Below the pieces are notes generated by a model. That model did no database searches. It worked only from the letters and a program-made list of their open reading frames with translations, and had not been told where the DNA came from. Shown here piece after piece: positions 1 to 9,502 of a stretch of 64,000 nucleotides of DNA. The position numbers and the translations under genes are program-made. The stretch is from the NCBI GenBank assembly GCA_024280855.1, contig JAJRPG010000024.1, forward strand, positions 1 to 64,000, read 5' to 3'. How positions within the stretch are numbered: the first letter of the stretch is position 1; every line of letters starts with the position of its first letter. The DNA comes from Planctomycetota bacterium (GTDB lineage: Bacteria > Planctomycetota > Phycisphaerae > UBA1845).

Positions 1-898
1 TCACCGATTCACTAACATGGCCGACCATGCGTAACACAAGCCGGCTTCCGTTACTCTTGCACGTAGCTGAAAAAGCTGATATCCCTTCAAATAATGTGTC
101 GCTCGTTCGCCAGTGATCTGCAGATCCTACATAGGTTAATTCATATTCGGGCCGCGCTTGAGCATCACTATTTTCCGCTAGACCGCGAAAATCGCTTACG
201 TCATAGCCGTTTGTAATCGTCACAAATTTTTCTGCTTGCCCTGGCACATGCGAAGCCAATATCTCAGTTTGCATTGGCGTGACACCAACCACGATGTCCG
301 CAGCTTCAAGAATTTCTTGCTCCCATCGACGATGTGCCCGTCGCCATTTGTTCGCTTCCTCGAGATAACGATAATCGTCGGTCCATAGATCACGAAAGTC
401 TGCTACCCATGAGCAGCCTGTATGTCTTTTAAGCGAAAGTGCGAGAAGGTGATTTGAAGCAGGGCTATATGTCGAGTAGATGGCATCAAACGCACCTGAC
501 TCTAACTTTTCAATCAGCGGTGAGACGCTGGCCCGTGCCCAATCAACCATCGGGTCAGGCTGACTAAATCGATGATGCATCGCTTGAAATCGCCAGGCTA
601 AAGCGCCCGAAAGAAAAGATTGGCCACGAGTTTCGCTTGCGCTCTCACCGGCTCGCAATTCGCCACGATCATATATTTTCACGCACGCAGGCAAGTCTTT
701 CAGCAAGGACTCATCTTGCGGCAACTCCGACAGGCGTCCGGCTGTCCAGACCGTCGGCTGCCATCCAAATTGCGGCAAGTACTTCGCAAACTTAGCAGAC
801 CGCTGAACGCCAGGCCCACCATTAGGACCAAACACCGCGCTCACCATCAGAACCCTACTAGCCTGCGTCTCTGATGAATCATCCGTTGTTGTTATCAT
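1..898 (-). CDS. Glycosyltransferase family 4, C-terminus cut by window edge
   Basis: The reading frame is open from ATG 898 to base 1, so 299 codons are visible and the C-terminal part lies outside the window. The N-terminus has the glycine-rich acceptor loop FGPNGGPGVQR near residue 22. Further on are DFRDLWTDD and GVTPMQTEIL followed by TITNGYD, which is the usual order in GT4 enzymes: an N-terminal Rossmann domain, then the link to the nucleotide-sugar domain. An AGGGA Shine-Dalgarno lies five bases before the ATG. It is the last visible gene of a minus-strand run (ABC exporter, GT4, this gene), so it probably adds a sugar to the exported polysaccharide at the cytoplasmic face of the membrane. 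Donor and acceptor cannot be read from the sequence. Confidence 0.85.
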   Translation of the reverse strand, partial: MITTTDDSSETQASRVLMVSAVFGPNGGPGVQRSAKFAKYLPQFGWQPTVWTAGRLSELPQDESLLKDLPACVKIYDRGELRAGESASETRGQSFLSGALAWRFQAMHHRFSQPDPMVDWARASVSPLIEKLESGAFDAIYSTYSPASNHLLALSLKRHTGCSWVADFRDLWTDDYRYLEEANKWRRAHRRWEQEILEAADIVVGVTPMQTEILASHVPGQAEKFVTITNGYDVSDFRGLAENSDAQARPEYELTYVGSADHWRTSDTLFEGISAFSATCKSNGSRLVLRMVGHVSESV

Positions 899-1060
899 GC
901 GATTCCCTGCCTTCTGAAAACCTATAAACACCATCGCCCATGCGCAATTACTGCGCACGCATTCACTACCACAATGAGTTATCGGTTCTTAATTCGAGTT
1001 GCTTTTGAACAGAATTGCCGTAATTGGAGCAAAAACCGCCTATTTTCAAGCTTAATAATA

Positions 1061-2158
1061 CTAAACCATGCACACGACACGTTCGCGGGCTTCCTTATAG
1101 GTTTCCACCCAGCGGTCAAGAATGGTGTTCCAGTCGTATTCCCGCCGTACCATCTCGCGCCCTGCAGTGCCTTTGGCTTGTCGCATCTCGTTGTCGCTTA
1201 ATGCTTTGATTATAGCATCAGCTAACTGTTCCGGTGCTTGCGGAGGCACTAGCCATCCTGTCTCGCCATCACGCACCGTTTCATGAAGCCCGCCCACATC
1301 AGAAGCAACGACAGGTACGCACATCGCAGAAGACTCCAGCGCAGTGGCCCCGAAACTTTCGCACGCTGAGGGCACGACGGATAAATCCCACCCAGCTATA
1401 TGCCCCGGCAAGCTGCCATGCGTTTGTCGCTTAATCCACTTGATTTGAAAATCAACCCCGTACATGCCAGCTAACTGCTTACACTTAACCAGCTCCGGCC
1501 CGTCTCCTATCATATGAAATTTTGTCTGTGGAAATTCACTAAGCACGGTAGGCATCGCACGCAACAAAAACGTCGCGCCGTACACAGGCCTAAACCCTTT
1601 GAAAAAGCCTACTTTGTGAGGGCTACCCGCAGGCTTAACTGAAGACTTCATCGGTTCGAATAAGTCCAAATCAACGCCTAAAGGCAACAACGATATTTCA
1701 GACTCTTCAATTTGAGCATAGTCAGCCGTCGTCCGCGCCAAGTAAGGCCCCCACGCTGTCACCTTAGCTGCACACCGTAGCATCATCTTGCGCTCTTCAA
1801 TAACACTTTCAGTCGGACGACCTTCGCCAGGCGGCTGAACAATGTCTGACCCCCATGTCGAAGCCATGAAACAACCGTCGTCAATTATTTCCGGTGTAAA
1901 GCCCCACGGAGACAAAAAGTGAACATGCACCACATCAAAACGATTCATAAAATCGCGTAAGTACTTACGCCAACGACTCTGCCATCGACGCGGGTTCATC
2001 AAAGTTGCAGGAGGAATACGAAATGCTTCAACGGTTGCCCCCTCAACTGTCATGGGCTTTTGCGTAACTATGTGTACACTTACACCGCGCGCAGCTAACC
2101 CCGCGCTAATGCGTTGCACATGAACCGACCGAGCGTCAGCGAACAGGCATATTTTCAT
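1061..2158 (-). CDS. Glycosyltransferase family 4
   Basis: A 365-residue GT-B enzyme. The N-terminal domain starts KICLFADARSVHVQRISAGL and has VVHVHFLSPWG and STWGSDI. The C-terminal donor domain has VVPSACESFGATALESSAM, in which the ESFG and E of the EX7E motif mark the GT4 donor site, then DVGGLHE and GETGWLVPP. A GTG four bases further upstream is possible, but AGGGAAGG five bases before ATG 2158 favours the ATG. The start overlaps the end of the ATPase gene upstream by 23 bases, so the two are probably translated together. The role is sugar transfer from a nucleotide donor to a lipid-linked glycan in the cytoplasm; the sugar is unknown. Confidence 0.92.
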   Translation of the reverse strand: MKICLFADARSVHVQRISAGLAARGVSVHIVTQKPMTVEGATVEAFRIPPATLMNPRRWQSRWRKYLRDFMNRFDVVHVHFLSPWGFTPEIIDDGCFMASTWGSDIVQPPGEGRPTESVIEERKMMLRCAAKVTAWGPYLARTTADYAQIEESEISLLPLGVDLDLFEPMKSSVKPAGSPHKVGFFKGFRPVYGATFLLRAMPTVLSEFPQTKFHMIGDGPELVKCKQLAGMYGVDFQIKWIKRQTHGSLPGHIAGWDLSVVPSACESFGATALESSAMCVPVVASDVGGLHETVRDGETGWLVPPQAPEQLADAIIKALSDNEMRQAKGTAGREMVRREYDWNTILDRWVETYKEARERVVCMV

Positions 2159-3446
2159 GTTCACCTTCCCTCATTTTAACGTCGTCACTGAGATTGGCAT
2201 GTGGCTTGGGGATACTAATCGTAGACTTTGATCGGACGACAGACCATTCATGATCGAGACAAAGAATGCCCGTCGCCCGACCACCATCGTCTATGCAAAG
2301 CGGATATCGAAACGGCGAATCGCACAGCATCTCACCGCTATCGCCATTCCACATGCGCACATTCCAAAAATACTGCCCGCCGCGAACCGGCAGACCTGGT
2401 ATGGTCAATTCAATTTCTTGCTCGCCCGCCCCGGCCTGAATCGTGATCCCGTCTCGACCGGAGTTTATACTTACCAGGTTCTCACTCACCATCGCTCGCA
2501 TATTTAGTTCGACAACAAGCTTGGGCACAGACCGCGCCAAGGTGAACTTCACTTTCGCCGTAAGTTTGTGCCCACTCCGCATCCATACGACGCCCCGATT
2601 TCCGCCATCATAAAACGATAAGTTTTTCAGCTCGACATCCTTTGATACTTGCCCACCACCAGTAAGATCGCCGCGATGAGACATGTAAGTTTTCGACATC
2701 GCTTGCATGTAATGAGCCACCGCACTTTGCGAAGGGCCGTCAAACGCCATCCGGCCCTGGTCCAATACGATCGCCCTATCGCATACTGACTGCATCTGAT
2801 CCAAGTTATGTGATACCAATATCAAAGTCGTACCATTGCGAACCAACTCGTTCATGCGGTCCATACAGCGCAACCGAAAAACAGCATCCCCGACGGATAA
2901 CACTTCATCTACCAGCAGCACGTCAGGATCAACATGCGCAGCTATACTAAAACCAAGCCGCGCATACATGCCAGAGCTATATCGTTTTACTGGCGTGTCT
3001 AAAAATTTCTCAAGTCCAGCAAAGGCCACAATGTCATCAAGTTTTCGCCGCACCTCTGCCCGAGTCATACCGAGAATCGCGCCGTTGAGATATACATTTT
3101 CACGACCGGTTAAATCGCCGTGAAAACCAGCGCCGACCTCGATCAAAGCAGCTAACCGACCATGCACCTGGACCTCGCCGTAGTCTGGCCGAATAATCCC
3201 AGCTAGAATTTTCAGCGCCGTACTCTTGCCAGCACCGTTGGGGCCAATGATCCCTAGCGCTTCCCCCCGTTGTATTGAAAAATCTACATCGGTGAGTGCG
3301 CGAACGGTTGGCTTGCGACGACCGCGAGATCTGCGACCAGATAATTTACGAATACCTGCCGCAAGTATATCGCGTAGTGAATCGTGACCAGCGCCAAGGC
3401 GAAACCGCTTGGATACTCGACTAAATCTTACGACTTCGTCACCCAT
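2136..3446 (-). CDS. wzt: Wzt-type polysaccharide ABC transporter ATPase
   Basis: A 436-residue ATPase subunit of a polysaccharide exporter. Walker A is GPNGAGKST (residues 68-76), the signature is YSSGM (156-160), Walker B DVLLVDE (175-181) and the switch His is 213. About 190 further residues form a beta-rich C-terminal extension of the Wzt_C kind, which in O-antigen exporters binds the non-reducing end of the finished chain. The frame is open 43 codons further upstream, but those residues are low-complexity and would run inside the permease gene. ATG 3446 shares one base with the permease stop (TGATG), which fixes the start. With the permease it should move a completed glycan on its lipid carrier across the inner membrane. 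Confidence 0.93.
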   Translation of the reverse strand: MGDEVVRFSRVSKRFRLGAGHDSLRDILAAGIRKLSGRRSRGRRKPTVRALTDVDFSIQRGEALGIIGPNGAGKSTALKILAGIIRPDYGEVQVHGRLAALIEVGAGFHGDLTGRENVYLNGAILGMTRAEVRRKLDDIVAFAGLEKFLDTPVKRYSSGMYARLGFSIAAHVDPDVLLVDEVLSVGDAVFRLRCMDRMNELVRNGTTLILVSHNLDQMQSVCDRAIVLDQGRMAFDGPSQSAVAHYMQAMSKTYMSHRGDLTGGGQVSKDVELKNLSFYDGGNRGVVWMRSGHKLTAKVKFTLARSVPKLVVELNMRAMVSENLVSINSGRDGITIQAGAGEQEIELTIPGLPVRGGQYFWNVRMWNGDSGEMLCDSPFRYPLCIDDGGRATGILCLDHEWSVVRSKSTISIPKPHANLSDDVKMREGEHENMPVR

Positions 3447-4279
3447 CAAATACACTCCGCAAATCGATACGACGCCCGCCGGAAAATCATCCAGCCGCAT
3501 ACAAAGAAAACCATCGCCGTCGCACACGCATACAAAAATCCACCAGCCGCGGGCAAATGGCCATAAACAATACAATCTCGATAAGCACCAATCAGCGGAA
3601 CCAGTGGATTTAGTGAAAGGATTAGTGACAATATGCTGTCATCTTTAGGAACAGGAACAACAACCGCAGAGACAAACATGAGCAACTGTACACCTACGCC
3701 GGCAATCTGACGGACGTCGCGATAAAACAAGTTCGCCATCCCCAGCAGCATCCCCAGGCCAATGGTGAATAACACCTGCACCAAGACAATCACAGGGACA
3801 AACAAGAGCGACGGATGAAGGACAAACTCCCATTCGCCTGTCATATGAAAATAACCCATCAGCGCCACGAGAACAGACATCGCAATACCAAAATCAACTA
3901 ATCCGCTAGCCACGCAAGACAACGGAAAAACCTCACGCGGGAAATATACTTTGGTCACTAAATTACGATTGGCTACTAAAGAGTTTACGCACCCCATTAG
4001 ACTCATGCTGAAAAAAGTCCACGGGACCAGTCCGGTGTACGCAAACAAGGCATAAGGCATATCCACCGCCATGAGCGACGACGCCTGTATCGCGCGGGTA
4101 AACACGAAGGTAAAAACCATCATCATCGAAAGCGGCATCAAAATCGCCCAGGCGACGCCGAGCAAAGATTGCTTGTACCGAACCCGAATATCTCGCCAGG
4201 TCAGGCTCCACAGCAAATGTCGATATCGAAGCCAATCGAACATGGACGAATCGGAATGAGTTGCCATCTGAGCGCGCAC
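3446..4279 (-). CDS. wzm: Wzm-type polysaccharide ABC transporter permease
   Basis: A 277-residue ABC-2 type membrane protein with about six hydrophobic segments. The amphipathic N-terminal stretch LLWSLTWRDIRVRYKQSLLG is typical of Wzm/TagG/KpsM permeases, and GMANLFYRDVRQI lies before the last helices. GTG 4279 has AGAGGA ten bases upstream; ATG 4267 is the alternative and would remove four residues. The stop overlaps the start of the Wzt ATPase by one base, so the two subunits are made in coupled fashion. It forms the inner-membrane channel for the glycan built by the adjoining glycosyltransferases. Confidence 0.92.
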   Translation of the reverse strand: MRAQMATHSDSSMFDWLRYRHLLWSLTWRDIRVRYKQSLLGVAWAILMPLSMMMVFTFVFTRAIQASSLMAVDMPYALFAYTGLVPWTFFSMSLMGCVNSLVANRNLVTKVYFPREVFPLSCVASGLVDFGIAMSVLVALMGYFHMTGEWEFVLHPSLLFVPVIVLVQVLFTIGLGMLLGMANLFYRDVRQIAGVGVQLLMFVSAVVVPVPKDDSILSLILSLNPLVPLIGAYRDCIVYGHLPAAGGFLYACATAMVFFVCGWMIFRRASYRFAECI

Positions 4280-4497
4280 TGTAGGTGATTCCTCTGATAA
4301 ATAAAATCCCGTCCTTCACACGCCGGTTTATCGGTCTCCCACAATCGCGTCTTTGCTAGAGCAAGACCAATTTACGCTCATGAATTTCGTGAATACCTGG
4401 ATTCGGGAACGAAAAAACAGGATAGGTAAGTTCCGATAACAATTGCAGATATTGCTAATAGCGGCCCCAAGAGCAGTTGTTAGGATGTTTATTGGGA

Positions 4498-5511
4498 TTA
4501 AGGCTCTGAACGTAATCGGCGGGTCATCAATCTCTCAATCGCCTCTGCTGGACTTTCGCCTTCAAAAAGAACGGCGGAGATGGCTTCGACAATGGGCATT
4601 TCAACTTCATGCTTATTGGCTAACTCGACAATACTGCGGGTGGTGGGAATCCCCTCAATCACCGAAGCCGTCGTAGCTAGCACCTGCTCGGTAGTTTCAC
4701 CCCGGCCTATACGCTCGCCAGCCGAACGGTTTCGGCCTACTTTTGACACGCACGTCGTGAATAAATCGCCTACCCCAGCTAGGCCTCGAAATGTCTCTGG
4801 ATGGGCATCGAAAACTTCCCCTAACCGGGCAATTTCTACCAGGCCGCGAGTTAGCAAGGACGCTTTCGCGTTATCGCCTGCGCCAATGCCGTCACAAATA
4901 CCTGCGGCAATAGCGATCACATTTTTCGCAGCGCCAGCTAACTCGACGCCAACGTGGTCCGTGCTGGAATAAACACGCACATATGACGTACTAAATGATT
5001 GCTGCACAAGCTTAGCTACGGACTCATCATCCGATGCTACCACGAGGCTCGCCGGTTTATGGGCCGCCACTTCCGACGCGATGCTAGGCCCTGACAAACA
5101 CGCCGTCGAAACATGACTCAGGCACGCCTTCATAATAGCTGATGGCAACAGCAACGTGGTTATTTCGATCCCCTTAGCGACGCTCACAATCGGTACGCCA
5201 CTCTGAAAATGTCCGGCTAACTTTGACCATATCCCACGCATAAACTGAACTGGTACAGCTGAGACAATTAATTCCGCGCCGCTAAATGCGATGTCGGCAT
5301 CATTAGTAACCTTTAGAGAATCCGGAAACGAAAACCCCGAAAGATACTTCTTATTCTCGCGGTCCCGACAAAGCGATTCGACATGCGCCGGGCTACGTCC
5401 CCAAAGCGTTACGTTGATGCCCTGCTCGCATAATATCAATGCGCACACTGTCCCCATCGCACCATCACCGACTACACAAGCTCTGGAAATCGGAATAGAC
5501 ATGGCGTTCAC
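4498..5511 (-). CDS. gpsA: Glycerol-3-phosphate dehydrogenase [NAD(P)+]
   Basis: A 337-residue enzyme that reduces dihydroxyacetone phosphate to sn-glycerol 3-phosphate for phospholipid synthesis. The Rossmann loop is VVGDGAMGTVCA near residue 15 (GxGxxG read as GDGAMG). VSVAKGIE, LSGPSIASEV, the catalytic-Lys segment AGAAKNVIAIAAG, and GLAGVGDLFTTC follow in the normal order, and the length is normal. The first start is GTG 5511 and ATG 5502 is equally possible; an AGGA precedes both at imperfect spacing. The gene lies on the same strand upstream of the polysaccharide exporter genes with a 218-base gap, and downstream of two small exported proteins. It is a housekeeping gene whose place here may be accidental. 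Confidence 0.95.
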   Translation of the reverse strand: MNAMSIPISRACVVGDGAMGTVCALILCEQGINVTLWGRSPAHVESLCRDRENKKYLSGFSFPDSLKVTNDADIAFSGAELIVSAVPVQFMRGIWSKLAGHFQSGVPIVSVAKGIEITTLLLPSAIMKACLSHVSTACLSGPSIASEVAAHKPASLVVASDDESVAKLVQQSFSTSYVRVYSSTDHVGVELAGAAKNVIAIAAGICDGIGAGDNAKASLLTRGLVEIARLGEVFDAHPETFRGLAGVGDLFTTCVSKVGRNRSAGERIGRGETTEQVLATTASVIEGIPTTRSIVELANKHEVEMPIVEAISAVLFEGESPAEAIERLMTRRLRSEP

Positions 5512-5550
5512 AAATCCTGACGTCGTGATATCGAAGAAACCGCGCGACGC

Positions 5551-5727
5551 CTAGACGAGATTAAACGCACCAAATACGAAATCGGAAATGAACGTGCCCA
5601 CAATTTGAGTGGTCAATCCAGCTACGACAGAGTTCGTATCAAACGAACAGCCACCAGCCTGAAATAACATCCCCGCAGTGATAATAAGTGAAGCCTTTTG
5701 CGCATACATTGATAATCGTCGTTTCAT
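5551..5727 (-). CDS. Small lipoprotein of unknown function (58 aa)
   Basis: From ATG 5727 the protein begins MKRRLSMYAQKAS, then a hydrophobic stretch ending AGGCSF, which is a good lipobox with the acylated Cys at about residue 29. The mature part is only about 30 residues and ends in a hydrophobic, Phe-rich tail (FISDFVFGAF). Frames further upstream to 5787 are open but would put a polar stretch before the signal. The size and layout resemble the 69-residue exported protein at 24526-24735, although the sequences are not clearly alignable. It lies in line between the SH3 protein gene and gpsA. I recognise no function. Confidence 0.6.
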   Translation of the reverse strand: MKRRLSMYAQKASLIITAGMLFQAGGCSFDTNSVVAGLTTQIVGTFISDFVFGAFNLV

Positions 5728-5800
5728 AAAACCAAGGCCACCTTCCATCATATTTGTATTACACAACAAGTCGCGGTCTTGCGACATCTTTCATGAAGCA

Positions 5801-7045
5801 TCAATTATTATCATTCGACGTCGCGGGATTCAATGCCACTAATTCGCTGGCAACATAGATTGGGACAGAATTTACACTGCCCGACTGCAAACGCTTGGAC
5901 GATGCGCGAACGCCGACATATCGCCCGATGAAATCGCTGACGTTTATTTCCGAACGAGCAGGAATCTCGACGTAGCCAATCGTTCGGGCAGTCATACCGG
6001 AGGTATCCACTAATCGCAACCGCCGTGGCCGCACGGTCGCGGGATACAAAGCGCTCTCACGCAACTCGCCCTGAATATCTAACCCTAGCGGCGCTGGCGG
6101 ATCAACCGAATGGATCGAACCTCGCTGCACTAAAAATTGCCGTCGCTTCTCATCCGTTTTCTCATTCATGGTTCGCAAACTGCGAACCGTACCAGCCAAG
6201 CTAGTCATTTCTTCAATCTGTCGCAAACGCCCAGCCGCATACTTTTTGGAAAATTGGTCCTCATCCTGAGAAGCAATGGTCTTATATTTTCCTATCAGCG
6301 AACCAAAATTTCGACTAAGTAATGGCTTTTCCAATTCCGTTTTGAGCGGAGCCTCAAGAGCTTCCAGTGATCGCCGATGAGGCGTAGGCTCCATATAACC
6401 AAACGGTGAAGATCTACCATCATCATCCGATGTTTTTACCTTCTCATCACTATCTGCAGTTTCACCAGTCGAGTTTTTTTGGCTGTTGATAGCCTCTTCT
6501 TGTACAGGTGTACTCCCCACAACCGGAGTTGAAGAGTCCTGACCAGAAGTGACTGGCTCTATGAATTTTTTACTGACCCAAAGCGTAGCACCGTCGGGAG
6601 GCGTGATGCGCAGAAAGCCATCAGGATTACGACCTAAAACCGTAACCTCGTCACCTTTGGATAGCTGAACCTGTACGGTGTACTTGCTGGAATTCAGAAG
6701 AGAACCAGCGCGAACGCGGACATTCTTTCCATTAACAACGCCACGCTTGCTATCTGCGGTATCGACATAATCGCCAGAAATCAGGCTAAATGTAGAAGCT
6801 GGCGGCGTAATCGCGTACCAATCGTCCTTTTCACCTACGATCTGCACACGTTCACCAGCGCTTAATTTCGCAATGGTGTAATGGTTCAAGCTGGGGCCAC
6901 TGCGCACATACACATCGTCAGCTACGACCTCACCTGCGGAAGGCAGCGAAGCTTGCGTCGCTTGCACGGGCATAAAAAGCAATAGCGACCAAGTAGTTAA
7001 AATAGTAAAAACAAGTTGACCGTATCGAAGACGTGCGCACAACAT
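5801..7045 (-). CDS. Exported protein with two bacterial SH3 domains
   Basis: A 414-residue protein with a Sec signal peptide (hydrophobic core LVFTILTTWSLLLFMP, cut likely near residue 32). Two SH3b repeats follow: one with DDVYVRSGPSLNHYTIAKL (about 40-95) and a second with NGKNVRVRAGSLLNSSKYTV (about 103-165), each with the V-R-x-G-P/S signature. After them come a Ser/Thr/Asp-rich linker (about 170-220), a charged, probably helical region, and a C-terminal stretch with VRPRRLRLVDTSG that looks beta-rich. SH3b domains in exported bacterial proteins usually bind peptidoglycan or other envelope polymers, so an envelope role is inferred. GGGAGG stands eight bases before the ATG. It heads a minus-strand run leading into gpsA and is divergent from pabB. 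Confidence 0.8.
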   Translation of the reverse strand: MLCARLRYGQLVFTILTTWSLLLFMPVQATQASLPSAGEVVADDVYVRSGPSLNHYTIAKLSAGERVQIVGEKDDWYAITPPASTFSLISGDYVDTADSKRGVVNGKNVRVRAGSLLNSSKYTVQVQLSKGDEVTVLGRNPDGFLRITPPDGATLWVSKKFIEPVTSGQDSSTPVVGSTPVQEEAINSQKNSTGETADSDEKVKTSDDDGRSSPFGYMEPTPHRRSLEALEAPLKTELEKPLLSRNFGSLIGKYKTIASQDEDQFSKKYAAGRLRQIEEMTSLAGTVRSLRTMNEKTDEKRRQFLVQRGSIHSVDPPAPLGLDIQGELRESALYPATVRPRRLRLVDTSGMTARTIGYVEIPARSEINVSDFIGRYVGVRASSKRLQSGSVNSVPIYVASELVALNPATSNDNN

Positions 7046-7127
7046 GTCTAGCCACCTCCCTGTGTCGAAATCCGTAGAAGTTTACATTACACTAAAGCAA
7101 TGAAAACTCTATCCCTCAAGGCACGAA

Positions 7128-8633
7128 GTGTCAATCCGAGATAAGCCACATGCGGGTCTGCAATCGTCGCGAATTCTGATATACTACGACGACAAAATTA
7201 TGATGTACGCGCCAAATACAACTCACACCTCACTCATCGTCGAACCCGTCTCATCCACGCTTTCTCCAGATGAGGTAGTTGTGAGTTTTTGCCGACTGCG
7301 CGAACCTGCCATTCTGGAAAGCCTTATCCAGCCACATACTTATGCACGATTTTCGATTTTTGCGTTTGATCCTGTCGATGATTTCACAACTAAAATATCT
7401 GACGCAAGCTGCCCGTTTCAACGGCTCGCAGAGCGCGTCGCACCCCATACTACGACGGCAGCCAGCCCTTCCGGATTCCCTTTTCACGGAGGCTGGATTG
7501 GATATTTTACTTACGAAGCTGGAGTGCTTACAGGAAAAAACATCGCATCCGCGCGCCCCTCCCACCACTTGACGGACCTCGCCCTAGCTAATTTCAAGCT
7601 CTACGACACAGCCGCAGTCTATGACCACGACGCACGGCAATGGTTCGCAGTCGCCGTAAACCTGGCGACTTCGAGAACCGCTATGGCTGAACGCATTCAA
7701 ACTATCACTACGTTGTTACAACAGGCGCCAAGCGCCATCGCCACTTACGATTGCCATCCACCAACTCCGTCGCGCGTGCGCTCGAACATGACGTATGACC
7801 AATACATTCAAAAAGTTCTTCGGGCCAAAGCTTACATCGCAGCCGGGGACATTTTTGAAGTCAATCTATCGCAGCGGTTCGAGGTTCAGGTTGATGCCTC
7901 GCCCGAAGACATTTATCGAAGACTCCGAGCCGCTAGCCCTTCGTCTCACGCCGCATTCCTCCCCTGGCGAAATATGGCTGTCATGTCCTCGTCACCGGAG
8001 TTATTTCTACAATTGGCCGATGGCCATGTAGTTACGCGCCCCATCAAAGGAACCAGCCCCCGAGGCAGCGACGACGTATCCGACATTTATAATCGTCAAG
8101 CATTAGCCGCCAGCGAAAAAGACCGTGCGGAATTAACGATGATCGTCGATCTCATGCGCAACGACCTTGGCCGAGTTTGCGAATATGGTAGCGTTATTGT
8201 GCGTGAATCTGCGACGATTGAATCCCTGCCTCATGTGTTCCATCAGGTAGCGGCGGTCGAAGGCAAGCTAAAATCGAACGCCACCTGGCTCGAATTACTT
8301 CGGGCCACGTTCCCAGGCGGTTCGATTACCGGCGCGCCTAAAATTCGTGCTATGCAAATAATCAACGAACTGGAACAATCGCCACGAGGCGTATATTGTG
8401 GCTCTATAGGGCTGATCGGATTAGACGGAAGCATGTCTCTTAACATCGCTATTCGCACGATGGTCCAACAAGGCAGCACGGTTCGTTTCGATGCCGGCGG
8501 TGCGATAGTAGCCGATAGCAACCCGCACCAGGAATACGAGGAAATCATGGCTAAGGCAAAAGGTATGATGCAGGCACTAAACTGCACGATACACCCAAGC
8601 CCCATACGCAATCAGGAGTTGACACCCGCGTGA
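7128..8633 (+). CDS. pabB: Aminodeoxychorismate synthase component I
   Basis: A 501-residue chorismate-using enzyme of the TrpE/PabB family. The core carries AGDIFEVNLSQRFEV, ELFLQL, the motif RPIKGTSPRG, DRAELTMIVDLMRNDLGRV, FPGGSITGAPKIRAM and FDAGGAIVADS. The Lys of PIKGT, which forms the covalent intermediate in PabB and is Ala in anthranilate synthase, points to aminodeoxychorismate (folate pathway) rather than tryptophan. The N-terminal domain has GGWIGYFTYEAG. GTG 7128 follows AAGG at six bases; the double ATG at 7200/7203 is the alternative and would remove a 24-residue extension with no family similarity. It overlaps pabC by four bases (GTGA). No amidotransferase subunit (pabA) is nearby. 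Confidence 0.93.
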   Translation: MSIRDKPHAGLQSSRILIYYDDKIMMYAPNTTHTSLIVEPVSSTLSPDEVVVSFCRLREPAILESLIQPHTYARFSIFAFDPVDDFTTKISDASCPFQRLAERVAPHTTTAASPSGFPFHGGWIGYFTYEAGVLTGKNIASARPSHHLTDLALANFKLYDTAAVYDHDARQWFAVAVNLATSRTAMAERIQTITTLLQQAPSAIATYDCHPPTPSRVRSNMTYDQYIQKVLRAKAYIAAGDIFEVNLSQRFEVQVDASPEDIYRRLRAASPSSHAAFLPWRNMAVMSSSPELFLQLADGHVVTRPIKGTSPRGSDDVSDIYNRQALAASEKDRAELTMIVDLMRNDLGRVCEYGSVIVRESATIESLPHVFHQVAAVEGKLKSNATWLELLRATFPGGSITGAPKIRAMQIINELEQSPRGVYCGSIGLIGLDGSMSLNIAIRTMVQQGSTVRFDAGGAIVADSNPHQEYEEIMAKAKGMMQALNCTIHPSPIRNQELTPA

Positions 8634-9502
8634 CACCAATCATTTATTACAATGGCGAGTTCATCCCCGAAAACCAGGCCCTATTGCCTGTCCACGATGG
8701 TGGCTGGTTACACGGCGCAGGTCTTTTTGAAACCATGCGAGCGGAAAACAGTCGAATTTTTCGGGTCGAATCACATGTTGAAAGACTTCTTCAATCTGCT
8801 GAAAAACTTCTTAGACCTGTATCGAGAAGTGAATTGCCTTCTCGTGTGGACTTTCTCGACTTGCTGGAACGTAATGAACTCAAAGTTGCCCGCGTCAGAA
8901 TGACCGTGTCCATTGGCTCTGTGCATTCGCCAACCCCTACCGCAGACCAGCCACCACCGCTAACCGTCTGCGTCACGACAGCCCCCCTTTCACCGCCGAA
9001 TCAATCACTTTACGAAAACGGCGTGCAGGTCTGCATTTCCAGCTACAAAGTTTCGCCCCAAGACCCATTAGCCGGACACAAAACGACTGCGTATCTTGGC
9101 CGACTGCTGGGACTGCGGCAAGCGCAACAATGTAAATGCTTTGAGGCGTTATGGTTTAATACCAACAACATGTTAGCCGAGGGATGTATCACTAACGTCT
9201 TCATTATCAAAGATGGCCAGTTAAAAACGCCGCCGTTGGACACGCCGGTTCTAGGCGGTATCGCGCGAAACGTCGTTCTCGACATCGCAAAAAATTTAGA
9301 CCTGAATCCTATTCAAACGGCGCTGAATATTAACGACCTTCTCGATGCCGACGAACTTTTTCTCACCAACGCCATCATCCAGGTTCTGCCCGTCATTCGC
9401 GTCGAACAACACGACATCGCTGAGGGGCGCGTAGGCAAAATTACTGGAAAATTTCTCAAAGCCTTTCGTGCGCAGACTAAAAAGGAATGTACACAGGAAT
9501 GA
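8630..9502 (+). CDS. pabC: Aminodeoxychorismate lyase (class IV aminotransferase)
   Basis: A 290-residue fold-type IV PLP enzyme. It begins YYNGEF with DGGWLHGAGLFETMR (residues 23-37), then the catalytic Lys in AGHKTTAYLG (K151), NNMLAEGCITNVF and VLGGIARNVVL. ADELFLTNAI near residue 240 completes the fold. Class IV covers PabC, D-alanine and branched-chain aminotransferases. The GTGA overlap with a PIKGT-type pabB makes aminodeoxychorismate lyase, which releases pyruvate to give p-aminobenzoate, the best call. It starts with GTG. Its stop overlaps the start of the NIF3 gene by ATGA, so pabB, pabC and that gene form one translationally coupled unit. Confidence 0.88.
   Translation: MTPIIYYNGEFIPENQALLPVHDGGWLHGAGLFETMRAENSRIFRVESHVERLLQSAEKLLRPVSRSELPSRVDFLDLLERNELKVARVRMTVSIGSVHSPTPTADQPPPLTVCVTTAPLSPPNQSLYENGVQVCISSYKVSPQDPLAGHKTTAYLGRLLGLRQAQQCKCFEALWFNTNNMLAEGCITNVFIIKDGQLKTPPLDTPVLGGIARNVVLDIAKNLDLNPIQTALNINDLLDADELFLTNAIIQVLPVIRVEQHDIAEGRVGKITGKFLKAFRAQTKKECTQE

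Noticed and set aside
941-957. TGCGCA-ATTAC-TGCGCA inverted repeat between the two glycosyltransferase genes
   Set aside because: Each arm is itself a palindrome, so pairing is expected by chance. No T-run follows.
3963-4319. 118-codon frame on the minus strand overlapping the Wzm gene
   Set aside because: It lies in another frame of a well-supported membrane protein gene and has no family features.
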